Assembly (NCBI GenBank): GCA_035373905.1
Contig: DAOSOK010000040.1
Location: 1 to 41,367, forward strand
DNA length: 41,367 bases
Source of the DNA: Candidatus Ozemobacteraceae bacterium
Lineage (GTDB): Bacteria; Muiribacteriota; Ozemobacteria; Ozemobacterales; Ozemobacteraceae
Reading direction: 5' to 3'
Below, piece by piece: positions 17,393-25,437 of this stretch; the first letter of the stretch is position 1, and each line of letters opens with the position of its first letter. Both the position numbers and the translations under genes were made by a program. Below the pieces are notes generated by a model, which was given only the letters and a program-made list of their open reading frames with translations, did not search any database and was not told where the DNA came from.

Positions 17393-18611
17393 AACTGAGA
17401 TCTCGAAAGACGCGCGGGTGCCGGTCAAGTCGTGGTGCCCCGATCCCGAAGCCGAGGCGCTCGCTCAGGCGGCGAACCTGGCGGCCCACCCGGCCGTCGT
17501 TTCGCACGTGGCCCTGATGCCCGACTGCCACGTCGGATACGGCATGCCGATCGGCGGTGTCATCGCCTGCCGGGACGCGATCATCCCCAACGCTGTCGGC
17601 GTCGATATCGGATGCGGCATGGGCGCCGTGCGTACGACCGCGACGATCGAGCAGGTTCCCGACCTGTCGAGCATCAGGAAAATACTTGAAGCTATAAAAT
17701 GTCGGATTCCCATCGGCGAAGGCAACGGACACCGGCACCCCCAGGCATGGCACGGGTTCGAGAAGTTCGAAGACGGTCTCGGACGCGGCGGCCGGCCCGG
17801 CTGGATGGACGAGACCGGCCTGCACCGCGACCGGCTGAACCTCGGCACGCTCGGCGGCGGCAACCACTTCATCGAGCTTCAGGCCGACACCGACGGCGTC
17901 ATCTGGATGATGCTGCACTCGGGTTCGCGCAACCTCGGCTACCGCGTGGCAAACTACTACCACCGGCTGGCCCGGAGCCTCAACGAAAAGTGGCGCACCG
18001 CGATTCCCTCACCCGATCTGGCGTTCCTGCCGCTCGACGAGAGCGAAGGCGAGGCGTATCTGCGCGACATGAACTTTGCCCTGGCATATGCCCGCGAAAA
18101 CCGGCGGTGCATGATGGAGGTGTTCAAGGAAGTTCTGTCCCAGCACCTGCCCGGCATCAGGTTCACCCAGGAGATCAACATCCATCACAACTACGCGGCG
18201 GTCGAGAACCACTTCGGCCGCGACGTCTGGATACACCGCAAGGGCGCGACCTCGGCCCGGCAGGGCGAGCTCGGAATTATACCTGGCAGTATGGGAACAT
18301 CGTCCTACATCGTGCGCGGCCTGGGAAACCCCGAGTCGTTCACCTCGTGCTCGCACGGGGCCGGCCGGCGCATGGGCCGCAAGGAGGCCGACCGCCGCCT
18401 CACGGTCGAGGAGTGCGACCGGGCGATGGCGGGCATCGTCTACGACCGCTGGCATCGCGCGGGAGGCCGCGGAAGACGTGGCGGCGGGGGTATGCTGGAT
18501 CTGAGCGAAGCCCCCCAGGCCTACAAGGACATCGACACCGTCATCGCCAACCAGAAAGACCTCGTCGAACCGCTCGTCAAGCTTCGCCCCCTCGGCGTCA
18601 TCAAGGGCTGA
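17373..18611 (+). CDS. rtcB: RNA-splicing ligase RtcB
   Basis: 412 aa, close to the E. coli-type short form. GGAAAGGAG precedes the ATG inside the end of rtcA. Metal and guanylate-binding motifs are all present: MPDCHVGYGMPIGGV, VGVDIGCGMGAVR (metal-binding Asp and Cys), LGGGNHFIEL, LHSGSRNLGY, and SCSHGAGRRMGR with the His that carries GMP. RtcB joins 2',3'-cyclic-phosphate or 3'-phosphate RNA ends to 5'-OH ends using GTP and manganese. It has no archease gene beside it, as in many bacteria. The gene looks fully functional although the neighbouring regulator is decayed. Confidence 0.96.
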   Translation: MEWVKHKTEISKDARVPVKSWCPDPEAEALAQAANLAAHPAVVSHVALMPDCHVGYGMPIGGVIACRDAIIPNAVGVDIGCGMGAVRTTATIEQVPDLSSIRKILEAIKCRIPIGEGNGHRHPQAWHGFEKFEDGLGRGGRPGWMDETGLHRDRLNLGTLGGGNHFIELQADTDGVIWMMLHSGSRNLGYRVANYYHRLARSLNEKWRTAIPSPDLAFLPLDESEGEAYLRDMNFALAYARENRRCMMEVFKEVLSQHLPGIRFTQEINIHHNYAAVENHFGRDVWIHRKGATSARQGELGIIPGSMGTSSYIVRGLGNPESFTSCSHGAGRRMGRKEADRRLTVEECDRAMAGIVYDRWHRAGGRGRRGGGGMLDLSEAPQAYKDIDTVIANQKDLVEPLVKLRPLGVIKG

Positions 18612-18650
18612 CTGGCATTCGCCGAGTAAAAGCGAACCACTAAAACCGCT

Positions 18651-18690
18651 TCACCACAGAGTCACAGAGACGCAGAGAATTTCACCGCCA
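18651..18690. repeat. Dispersed CACAGAG-type low-complexity repeat
   Basis: CACCACAGAGTCACAGAGAC and following bases resemble the block at 88-198. It lies in the 311-bp non-coding gap after rtcB, which otherwise holds two palindromes and no gene that I can support. Confidence 0.6.
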
Positions 18691-18710
18691 CAGAACAACC
18701 CCTATACACC

Positions 18711-18740
18711 TGTAGGGGCGGTTCGCGAACCGCCCCTACA
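18711..18740. repeat. Perfect 30-nt palindrome (GGGGCGG...CCGCCCC family)
   Basis: Fifteen-base arms starting TGTAGGGGCGGTTCG are exactly repeated in inverse orientation. It is one of a family of dispersed palindromes with GGGGCGGGTTT-like arms in this window. There is no T-tract after it. Confidence 0.8.
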
Positions 18741-18764
18741 ACAGGGGACGCCGGTGACAAATGG

Positions 18765-18790
18765 CAAGGGCGGGTTTGAAACCCGCCTTG
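18765..18790. repeat. Palindrome with GGGCGGGTTTGAAACCCGCC core
   Basis: CAAGGGCGGGTTT is followed by its inverse with one extra G on the left. The same core appears at 22899-22927, and degenerate forms appear at 26790 and 29455. Confidence 0.7.
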
Positions 18791-18922
18791 TGGCGCAGCG
18801 GCCCAGAGAAAAAATCCTGAACAGGTGCATACGGAGTTCTCTTGTCGTAAACTGGCTTTGAGGGGTTGGCGGCCGTGTGCCCCGCGAAAAGCGCCGCCGG
18901 CATGAGCCCCGGGAGGATCGCG

Positions 18923-19945
18923 ATGGTTCGATATGCGTTTCGACGGTTTCGCGTGGCTGGCCTGTGCGTTTGTGCCGTTCTGCTCGTCCTGGCTGGCTTG
19001 TGCGGGCGGGTGAACGCTCAGGAAACGGCCTCGCCGACTTCATCGCCCGTGGAAGTGACGTTCATCCTGAACGACTCGGTCATCAAGGACAAGTGTCTGC
19101 CCGACGTCACGGTCGGCATCGGCGTCAGCGAGACGGGCGAGCTCATGGTCCAGGGCAAAACCGATTCGAGAGGCCGGTTCACGGCCGAACTTCAGCCGGG
19201 CCGCTACTACGCCAGTTTCGGGAAGCGGGGCTACATCCCCGTCGCGAACACGGTCGTCGACGTCGAGGCCGACAACCCGATCTGGGTGACGGTGACGCTC
19301 TCGATGCTGATGGAAGAGGTCGGCCTCGGGGCCCAGCGCCGCGTGCAGGTCGTGCTGAACTGGGGTTCGGGCGGCTCCGTCGCGAAGGACCTCGACGCGC
19401 ACATGCTTTGTTCGCGCGCGGGACGCCTCGACCACATCTATTTCGGCGACAAGACCCACGACGACGGCGAGCACAAGGCCTCGCTGGACGTCGACGACAC
19501 CGACTGGGGCGGGCCCGAAACCATCACGCTGGTCGAGCCGCTTCCAGGCACCTACAGCTACTGGGTCTACAACTACTCCGGCCTTCCGTCGCGCCTCGAT
19601 GCGTCCGAGGCCACGGTGCGCGTCATCATCAACGACAAGGTGGCCGGCGAGTACCGCCTGGCCCCGGGAACGCCGACCAGAAGCTGGCGCCCGTTCAAAT
19701 ATATCTCCGTCGATCAGGCCGGCAACTCCGAACTGGTCTGGTTTACGCCGGCCGAACTGGCGAGCCGGGCAAACTTCATCTTCCCGGAAGAGGCGCCCTT
19801 CGCCAGCTCGGGAGGTGATGAATTCGGTTGGATCACCGTCGTCGTTTCAATGCTGTTCAATCTCGTCTTCATCTATGTCGTCTATTTGATTATCCGGAAG
19901 GTGATCCGGGCCAAGGTGACTCCAAAAGAATCCGGGCCCGTCTGA
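18923..19945 (+). CDS. Exported protein with carboxypeptidase-regulatory-like and YfaP-like (DUF2135) domains and C-terminal membrane anchor
   Basis: 340 aa from the ATG at 18923, chosen because GGGAGG lies six bases upstream; ATGs at 18866 and 18902 lack this. A signal peptide covers residues ~1-33 (VAGLCVCAVLLVLAGLCG, then VNAQ). Residues ~40-125 resemble a beta-sandwich regulatory domain (DSRGRFTAELQPGRYYASFG). Residues ~135-260 have DLDAHMLCSR, HIYFGDKTHDDGEH, DDTDWGGPETITL and TYSYWVYNYSG, the pattern of YfaP/DUF2135 domains. A single membrane helix near 305-325 (WITVVVSMLFNLVFIYVVYL) with a basic tail places the bulk outside. Adhesion or envelope structure is only an inference. Confidence 0.8.
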   Translation: MVRYAFRRFRVAGLCVCAVLLVLAGLCGRVNAQETASPTSSPVEVTFILNDSVIKDKCLPDVTVGIGVSETGELMVQGKTDSRGRFTAELQPGRYYASFGKRGYIPVANTVVDVEADNPIWVTVTLSMLMEEVGLGAQRRVQVVLNWGSGGSVAKDLDAHMLCSRAGRLDHIYFGDKTHDDGEHKASLDVDDTDWGGPETITLVEPLPGTYSYWVYNYSGLPSRLDASEATVRVIINDKVAGEYRLAPGTPTRSWRPFKYISVDQAGNSELVWFTPAELASRANFIFPEEAPFASSGGDEFGWITVVVSMLFNLVFIYVVYLIIRKVIRAKVTPKESGPV

Positions 19946-19953
19946 GTCGCTCG

Positions 19954-20346
19954 ATGAAGATCGCCGAAGCCTCTGGTCATCCGATCGTCGCGGCGCCGTC
20001 CCCGACCGACGCCGGCTTTCGACAGGCGTATCTGGAACTCGTGTGTCGTCGCGCTCGTCCCTTCCTGTACAGGATATTCCGCCTCCAGCGACCGTTCGCA
20101 GGTTCGAACGCGGAAATACGGCCCGGATACGCCGTCGCCACGAAGGCTGTCGAACGAATGATCAGGCGCGAAGGAGCCGGTTTTCTCTGCGGAAGCGACG
20201 CCGCCGAAGGTTCCAGACGCTGGGCCGGCTGGCGAAACGCCTGGAGCGAATACCGGGAAGCCCTCTTGCGGAACGGGGATGCGTCGACGCCGGAACGGAT
20301 GTGGATTCGCGCTGACCGGCTGCGGCAAACGCTGTATTCAGAATGA
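19954..20346 (+). CDS. Small hypothetical protein
   Basis: 130 aa from the ATG at 19954, eight bases after the preceding stop. The sequence is rich in Arg and Ala with no membrane segment. A Trp-rich segment, RRWAGWRNAWSEYREAL, precedes the end. I recognise no family. Support for coding is the close spacing to the upstream gene and a continuous frame up to the next gene's leader; overlapping minus-strand frames exist but look less natural. No convincing ribosome-binding site is seen. Confidence 0.4.
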   Translation: MKIAEASGHPIVAAPSPTDAGFRQAYLELVCRRARPFLYRIFRLQRPFAGSNAEIRPGYAVATKAVERMIRREGAGFLCGSDAAEGSRRWAGWRNAWSEYREALLRNGDASTPERMWIRADRLRQTLYSE

Positions 20347-20382
20347 ATATCATAAAGTATATGCAACGAGAGGCGTGTGAAC

Positions 20383-21135
20383 ATGGAAATCTCGAAAGAG
20401 TATAAGCTGATCTACAGTGGCGAAATCTACGATGCGATCAACCAGTTCACCTTCGACCTGGATTTTTATCGGAAATGGTGCGGCATGAGAAAAGGCCCCA
20501 TTCTGGAGGTCTGCTCCGGAACGGGAAGACTCACGATCCCCCTGAAGAAGGCCGGCCTGGACATCACGGGGCTCGACCTTTCCGACTCGATGCTCGAGAT
20601 GGCCCGCGCGAAGGCGTCGGCGGAGAACCTCGACCTGACGTTCCTCAAGGGAGACATGCGAAGCTTCGCACTGGACAATAAATATGGCATCATATTTATA
20701 CCATTCAATTCGCTGCAGGACATTTCCGCCGTGGATGACGTCGAATCGACTCTCAGGTGTGTCAAGAAACACCTTGCGCCGGGCGGCCTCTTCCTGTTCG
20801 ACGTGTTCAACCCCAGCATCCATCTGATGGTCGAGCGCGAACGGGAGTCCACGGAAGCCTTCAATTTCACGACCTCCGACGGGAAGCGGATCGTCGTCAG
20901 GGAAAAATGCAGGTATCATGCCTCGACCCAGACCAACAAAGTGCGCTGGTATTTCGACATCGAAGGCGTCGAGAGCGTCGAGGAGTTCGGCATGCGGTGC
21001 TATTATCCGCTCGAGCTGGAGGTGTTGCTGAAGCACAACGGATTCCGCGTTCTCCACAAGTTCGGCTCCTTCGACGAGGAGCCCTTCGGCGAGGAATCGA
21101 AGAAGCAGATATTCGTCTGTTCAGCCGCGGATTGA
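20383..21135 (+). CDS. Class I SAM-dependent methyltransferase
   Basis: 250 aa from the ATG at 20383, nine bases after GAGAGG; a GTG at 20377 is too close. The Rossmann methyltransferase motifs are clear: motif I ILEVCSGTGRLTIPL (degenerate E/DxGxGxG), motif II TGLDLSDSMLEMA with the acidic residue contacting the SAM ribose, LKGDMRSF, and IIFIPFNSLQDI. After about residue 150 comes a beta-rich C-terminal part (WYFDIEGVESVEEFGMRCYY). The substrate cannot be told from the sequence. It precedes the exported propeller gene by 32 bases on the same strand. Confidence 0.88.
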   Translation: MEISKEYKLIYSGEIYDAINQFTFDLDFYRKWCGMRKGPILEVCSGTGRLTIPLKKAGLDITGLDLSDSMLEMARAKASAENLDLTFLKGDMRSFALDNKYGIIFIPFNSLQDISAVDDVESTLRCVKKHLAPGGLFLFDVFNPSIHLMVERERESTEAFNFTTSDGKRIVVREKCRYHASTQTNKVRWYFDIEGVESVEEFGMRCYYPLELEVLLKHNGFRVLHKFGSFDEEPFGEESKKQIFVCSAAD

Positions 21136-21167
21136 ACGATGGGATGGATTCAGGGGGGGAAAAGCGT

Positions 21168-22361
21168 ATGAACACCTGGCACTCTAAACGTGCGCGCGCC
21201 TGGAGATGGTATGTGGTCGTTCTCGCACTTGCCATAAGCATTTTGCGGGGGATTGCCGCAGGCCACGCTTCGGGGCCGTGCGTCGAACTGCCGGAGATGA
21301 ATGCCTGGTTTCGGTGGAGCCGCGGCTGGATCGGCGGGGATGGCGTTTTCACGATCCCGCTCGACGGGGGGCGAATCCTGTGGCTGTTCAGTGACAGCTT
21401 CGTCGGCCGGGTGGCCGAGGGGCAGCGGCGGCGGGTGACGATGGTGCACAACGCCGTCGCGATCCAGAAACACGCCGCGGCGAGGCCGGACATCTTCCTG
21501 GGAAAGGCGGCGGACGGCGGCCCCGCGTCGTTCTTCGATCCGCCCGACCGGCGCGGCTACTTCTGGCTGTTTCACGGCGCGACGAACCACCAGGGGCTGT
21601 GGCTGTTCCTCATCCAGGTCGAGACGACCGACGCGACGTCGGCGTTCGGCTTCCGGACGATCGGCACCTGGCTCGCCCACGTCGCCAACCCCCACGAACC
21701 GCCGCCCGCGTGGCGGGTCTCGATGAGAAAAATACCGTGGGGAATATATCCTTCGGACGATGGCGGGCGTTCGTCGGGCGAGCCCGCTGACGGCGATGCC
21801 CGGCGAACCCTGCATTTCGGTTCCTGGGTGACCCGGGTTGGAGACGAACTGTACGTCTACGGCGTCGACGAGCGGCTTGGAAAGCGGGGGATGATCGTCG
21901 CGAAGGTTCCCGTTTCCCGCATCGGCCGGTTCGACCGGTGGCGGTTTCTCGGCCCCGACGGCTGGGTGAAGGATTTCCGGGCCTGCCGGACCCTGGCGGA
22001 TGACATCACCACCGAATACTCGGTCACGCCGATGAAAAACGTGCCTGGAAAGGGCGAGCCTCGCTACCTGCTGATCCAGTCGGCCGGGAACCTTTCGCCG
22101 GATATTCTTGCCCGCGAAGGCCCTTCTCCCGTCGGGCCCTGGAGCGAGCCGCGCGTCATCTTCACCTGCCCCGAACCGGCCCGCCGGCAGGAGGTGTTCA
22201 CATACGCCGCGAAAGCCCATCCCGAGCTTTCCGATGAGGCGGGGACGGTCATTTCCTACGTGGCGAACTCGGTGCAGTTCAAGGACCTCGTCGACCACGC
22301 CTGGATCTACTGGCCCAGGTTCATCCGGCTTCCCGCCGAAACCAGGTTTTCCGGCGATTGA
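21168..22361 (+). CDS. Exported DUF4185/DUF5005-like beta-propeller protein
   Basis: 397 aa from the ATG at 21168, which has AGGGGGG eight bases upstream; the longer frame upstream overlaps the methyltransferase and is not credible. Residues ~10-35 form a signal peptide with a hydrophobic core (YVVVLALAISILRGIAAG). The mature protein has GVFTIPLDGGRILWLFSDSF, HNAVAIQ, FFDPPDRRGYFWLFHGA and YSVTPMKNV. These resemble five-bladed propellers of the DUF4185/DUF5005 group, which are related to glycoside hydrolases and lectins. A carbohydrate-related extracellular role is inferred from family resemblance only. Confidence 0.75.
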   Translation: MNTWHSKRARAWRWYVVVLALAISILRGIAAGHASGPCVELPEMNAWFRWSRGWIGGDGVFTIPLDGGRILWLFSDSFVGRVAEGQRRRVTMVHNAVAIQKHAAARPDIFLGKAADGGPASFFDPPDRRGYFWLFHGATNHQGLWLFLIQVETTDATSAFGFRTIGTWLAHVANPHEPPPAWRVSMRKIPWGIYPSDDGGRSSGEPADGDARRTLHFGSWVTRVGDELYVYGVDERLGKRGMIVAKVPVSRIGRFDRWRFLGPDGWVKDFRACRTLADDITTEYSVTPMKNVPGKGEPRYLLIQSAGNLSPDILAREGPSPVGPWSEPRVIFTCPEPARRQEVFTYAAKAHPELSDEAGTVISYVANSVQFKDLVDHAWIYWPRFIRLPAETRFSGD

Positions 22362-22432
22362 TGCGGCGGGGAAGTTGTACTATGATGGGGCCGGCCCGGC
22401 TGATTTCTGATTGATTCGGAGCGAGGTGCGAG

Positions 22433-22807
22433 ATGACGCAACGGATGTCCATGGAGACCTGGGAAGAGGCGTTCGAGAAAATCTGCGAGGAAAAACTCCA
22501 GGAAGAGCCCCTGTATGATTATATTCACCTGTATAAAAAAGGCCTGAGCCCCGAAAAGGCCTTTCTCGCCTACCTGAAGGAAAACCCTGACTACGAGGAG
22601 AAAATGCAGGAGCTTCTCGACGAGAAGGAGGAGGCGGAAATCCCGCCGATGGATCCCGCCGAACTCGCCCGGATCCAGGAAAAGGTGAAACTCCGGCAGG
22701 AGGCCATGGAACGGCTGAGCCGCTACTGCCCCGAATGCGCCCGCGACATGGCCGGCAAGAAAGTCTGCAAATGCGGCTACAAAAAGAAAAAGACCGGAGC
22801 CCTCTGA
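22433..22807 (+). CDS. Small acidic protein with C-terminal zinc ribbon
   Basis: 124 aa; GAGG lies upstream of the ATG. Residues 1-75 are helical and highly acidic (WEEAFEKICEEKLQEEPLYD). The C-terminal segment YCPECARDMAGKKVCKCGYKKKK has a CxxC pair and a CxC pair and ends basic, like a zinc ribbon. I do not recognise a named family. A nucleic-acid or protein-adaptor role would fit the ribbon, but nothing in the context shows it. The next feature is a palindrome shared with the convergent gene. Confidence 0.75.
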   Translation: MTQRMSMETWEEAFEKICEEKLQEEPLYDYIHLYKKGLSPEKAFLAYLKENPDYEEKMQELLDEKEEAEIPPMDPAELARIQEKVKLRQEAMERLSRYCPECARDMAGKKVCKCGYKKKKTGAL

Positions 22808-22898
22808 ATCGCACCTGAAAAGATCATCCGCAGATGACGCATGTCGGACGAGATGCCCCGGGCGCCATTTGAGTGTATAATAATTCACATATAATGAT

Positions 22899-22927
22899 GG
22901 AGGGGCGGGTTTGAAACCCGCCCCTCC
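22899..22927. terminator. Palindrome between convergent genes, likely bidirectional terminator; repeat-family member
   Basis: Fourteen-base arms starting GGAGGGGCGGGTTT pair perfectly around a single central G. It lies between the stop codons at 22807 (+) and 22952 (-). There is no clear T-tract on either side, so the terminator role is inferred from position. It belongs to the same family as 18711-18740 and 18765-18790. Confidence 0.55.
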
Positions 22928-22951
22928 AGGCAATTACGGGATTGTGAAAGG

Positions 22952-23572
22952 TCAGTCGAGCGAGCGGGTCGAGCCTTCGCCGAAGGTGACGCTGAAGATC
23001 CGGTTTTCCTCGACGGCCCTGAGGCTGAAGAAGGTCACGTCGATCTGCGGGTTGACGAGCTTGCCGCCGAGCAGATGCTTCTCGTAGGCCTTGGGCTTCG
23101 ACTCCTTGAACTCGGCCCAGAGTTTGGTGTCGGTTTTCCCCTTGATGGCGGCGACGGCGTTGCGGATGTTCGGGAACTTCTTCTGCTGAACCGTCGAGAT
23201 CGTGCTTTCACCGGCATTCGGATCGCCCTTGCTCGAATAGACGGACTGGACGATCACGTCCTTCACGAAGTCGCCCTCGTAGGGGCCGCTGGAAAGGAAC
23301 GCGGTGACATCCTTCTCGAGGCCGGCAAACACGATGGTCACCGTGTATTTCTTGAAGAAGACGATGCCGTTGGCCACCTTGTGCTTGAAGAGAATCTCGC
23401 CTTTTTCCCAGCTCTTGATGAGCCGCTCGATCGTCGTGACCTCGCGATCGAGCGCCTCTTCGCTCTTGCCCTTCACGACCACATACCCGTAGGTCGCGGC
23501 GTGCACGGCGCCCGTGACGAAGAGAGCGAGAAGGATGGCAATGATAAGCCTGAAGGGCGATTTCCCGAACAT
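22952..23572 (-). CDS. Exported protein of unknown function
   Basis: 206 aa from the ATG at 23572 with AGGGAG upstream; the frame extends to 23632 but without a site. A signal peptide covers residues ~8-25 (LIIAILLALFVTGAVHAA). The mature part is mixed alpha/beta with many Lys and Glu, including YGYVVVKGKSEEALDREVTT, IVFFKKYTVTIVFAGLEKD and IDVTFFSLRAVEENRIFSVT. No cysteine or catalytic motif is visible. I do not recognise it. It diverges from the gene at 23790 across a 217-bp gap that contains a TTGACA box at 23692-23697 but no clear -10. Confidence 0.75.
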   Translation of the reverse strand: MFGKSPFRLIIAILLALFVTGAVHAATYGYVVVKGKSEEALDREVTTIERLIKSWEKGEILFKHKVANGIVFFKKYTVTIVFAGLEKDVTAFLSSGPYEGDFVKDVIVQSVYSSKGDPNAGESTISTVQQKKFPNIRNAVAAIKGKTDTKLWAEFKESKPKAYEKHLLGGKLVNPQIDVTFFSLRAVEENRIFSVTFGEGSTRSLD

Positions 23573-23789
23573 GTATTTTCTCCCTGATGATGAATTTCGT
23601 TCAATTGTACGGAAAAATCGCGAAACCCACAAATTTCACGTCGAAATTGCGTGGAATGCGCGTTTTCGGACTCGTCATCTCCCTTCCGAAATTGACATTC
23701 CCGGAGGGGGGGATACGTTTACATCAAACGAATGTTTTTCCCGCCCCCGGAGCACAAGAGTGTCCGCGTTTCATTGAGAGGAGTCTTAT

Positions 23790-24188
23790 ATGGAAAAACA
23801 GATCGGTGTTTGGGTGGACCACAGAAAGGCCGTCATCGTGACGATCTGGGAGGAAAAGGAGACGGTTCAGATCGTTCGTTCGTCGCTCGAGACGACGGGC
23901 CATCCCCTGGGCGTTGCGTCTCAATACGGCGGCCAGGACATGCAGGCCGATGACACCCTCCAGAGACATTCGGCCACGTATCTGAAAAAATTCTATGCCG
24001 ACATTGCATCGTATGTGAAAAATGCAGATTCCATCATGCTGATGGGACCCGGCGAAGCCAAGATCGAACTCCGCAAGAGCCTCGAACGCCGGATGATGGG
24101 CGACAGGATCGTCGACGTCATGCCGGCCGACAAACTGACCGAGCGCGAAGTCGTCCTCAAGGTTCGTGCCTACTACGCGAAATCCTGA
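23790..24188 (+). CDS. Small conserved protein, possible eRF1 domain-3/baeRF-like; paralogue of 26342-26746
   Basis: 132 aa. GAGGAG lies a few bases before the ATG. The start is IGVWVDHRKAVIVTIWEEKE, the middle is YLKKFYADIASYVKNADSIM then LMGPGEAKIEL, and the end is IVDVMPADKLTEREVVLKVR. A short beta-hairpin carrying D-H/R-R-x-A-x-I, a long helix and a GPGEAK loop recall bacterial proteins with an eRF1 domain-3-like fold annotated as translational machinery proteins. This is a resemblance by eye, not proof. It lacks the eRF1 N and M domains and any GGQ. A paralogue about half identical is 2.2 kb downstream on the same strand. Confidence 0.75.
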   Translation: MEKQIGVWVDHRKAVIVTIWEEKETVQIVRSSLETTGHPLGVASQYGGQDMQADDTLQRHSATYLKKFYADIASYVKNADSIMLMGPGEAKIELRKSLERRMMGDRIVDVMPADKLTEREVVLKVRAYYAKS

Positions 24189-24388
24189 AGTGTTCGCCCC
24201 GGGGCGGGAACTCTTTTGAAGGGGGCCGGCGGGCGAATTGCAGGCCCGGCGGCGTAGGGGCGGATCGTGATCCATCCGTGTTTCCCAATGCCGAATGCCG
24301 TTCGCGAAAATTTCGCGGGAAATGGTATAGTGCTTTCCGGGAGTTGTTCGCGGGTTTCTGCTGCCTGCGGAATGCCAGGGAGGAAACG

Positions 24389-24937
24389 ATGACGCATACG
24401 GAACATCTGCTGGGCGAGTTCGTGAAGGCACTTGCGTTTGCCGCGGGGAAACACCGGAACCAGCGCCGCAAGGACGCCGAGGCGTCGCCGTATATCAATC
24501 ACCCCATCGCTCTCGCGGACATTCTCGTCAACGAAGGCGGCGTCACCGACGGCGTCGTTCTCTGCGCCGCCGTTCTGCACGACACGATCGAGGATACGAA
24601 GACGACCGTCGAGGAGCTGAAAGAGCAGTTCGGCCACCGCGTGACGTCGATCGTTCTCGAGGTCACCGACGACAAGTCGCTCGACAAGGACGTCCGGAAG
24701 CAGAAGCAGATCGAGCATGCCCCGCACATTTCGCGCGAGGCGAAGCTGGTCAAGCTGGCCGACAAAATCTGCAACCTGCGCGACATTCTCGCGTCGCCAC
24801 CGGCCGGCTGGCCGCCCGAGCGCAAGCAGAAGTATTTCGAGTGGGCTGCGAACGTGGTCGCCGGCCTGCGTGGCGTTCACCCGGGCCTCGAAGCCGTTTT
24901 CGACGGCCTGCTTGCCCGACGGAACGAACTGGGGTGA
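24389..24937 (+). CDS. HD-domain small alarmone hydrolase, MESH1-like
   Basis: 182 aa from the ATG at 24389 with AGGGAGG six bases upstream. The motif order is that of RelA/SpoT hydrolase domains: KHRNQRRKDAEASPYINHP, AAVLHDTIEDT (HD metal site and following ED), EVTDDKSL, and AKLVKLADKICNLRD. PPAGWPPERKQKYFEWAANV then closely follows the layout of the animal enzyme MESH1/HDDC3. There is no synthetase, TGS or ACT domain, so it can only hydrolyse. MESH1-type enzymes cleave (p)ppGpp, and the animal one also NADPH. It probably modulates stringent signalling in the cytoplasm. An ankyrin gene follows after 33 bases. Confidence 0.88.
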   Translation: MTHTEHLLGEFVKALAFAAGKHRNQRRKDAEASPYINHPIALADILVNEGGVTDGVVLCAAVLHDTIEDTKTTVEELKEQFGHRVTSIVLEVTDDKSLDKDVRKQKQIEHAPHISREAKLVKLADKICNLRDILASPPAGWPPERKQKYFEWAANVVAGLRGVHPGLEAVFDGLLARRNELG

Positions 24938-24970
24938 CGGGGCCGGCCCCCATCGCCGGAGGCATGAACG

Positions 24971-25258
24971 ATGGAAGGATCACCGAAACCGAATTCCGAC
25001 CCGGAAAAAGACCTGTTTGCCCGTGACGAACGGGGCCGGACGCCGCTTTTCCGCGCGGCGGAGCAGGGCCTGAAAAAAGAAGTCGAGGAAATGCTCGACA
25101 GCCTGAGGGGAACCGGTTTCTGCCCGCCGCGGCTCGGCCTCATCGAGATTCGCGACGCCGACGGTTTCACGGCCGCCGACGCGGCGGAGCGGAACGGCCA
25201 CGCTGAGATCGCGAAACTGCTGCGCACCGAGGCCGCCCGCATGGAGTTCTTCGAGTAA
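24971..25258 (+). CDS. Short ankyrin-repeat protein
   Basis: 95 aa from the ATG at 24971, with GGAGG eight bases upstream; an earlier out-of-frame ATG opens only 20 codons. Two ankyrin units are visible: DERGRTPLFRAAEQGLKKEV then EEMLDSL, and DADGFTAADAAERNGHAEIA then KLLRTEA. Ankyrin repeats bind proteins. Position right after the alarmone hydrolase suggests co-transcription and perhaps a physical partner, but that is inference. Confidence 0.8.
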   Translation: MEGSPKPNSDPEKDLFARDERGRTPLFRAAEQGLKKEVEEMLDSLRGTGFCPPRLGLIEIRDADGFTAADAAERNGHAEIAKLLRTEAARMEFFE

Positions 25259-25326
25259 GGCTTCCCGAGCGGCTTCCGGTGGGATCGAACACTCTTCGCC
25301 CTCGAGTCCTGCAGAATGAAAACCAA

Positions 25327-25390
25327 CCGTTCGCCCTGAGCCTGTCGAAGGGCGAGGCTTCTCGTGCTTCGACAGGCTCAGCACGAACGG
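25327..25390. repeat. Dispersed inverted repeat with CTTCGACAGGCTCAGCACG arms
   Basis: Left arm 25327-25350 and right arm 25367-25390 are 24 bases each with two mismatches around a 16-nt loop. A second copy lies at 41212-41278. It sits in the 179-bp gap between the ankyrin gene and the end of the convergent exported-protein gene, so it can also form a transcript hairpin there. Confidence 0.85.
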
Positions 25391-25437
25391 GAACGTAACA
25401 TTGGCCCTTGCTTCGCAGGGTTCAGGAAGAGCCCCAT

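Noticed and set aside
15434..17428. A 664-codon minus-strand open frame across rtcA and the pseudogene region
   Set aside because: Only its last ~115 codons match anything (the rtcR remnant). The rest is the antisense of rtcA and the slipin remnant with Arg/Pro/His-rich composition typical of GC-rich shadows.
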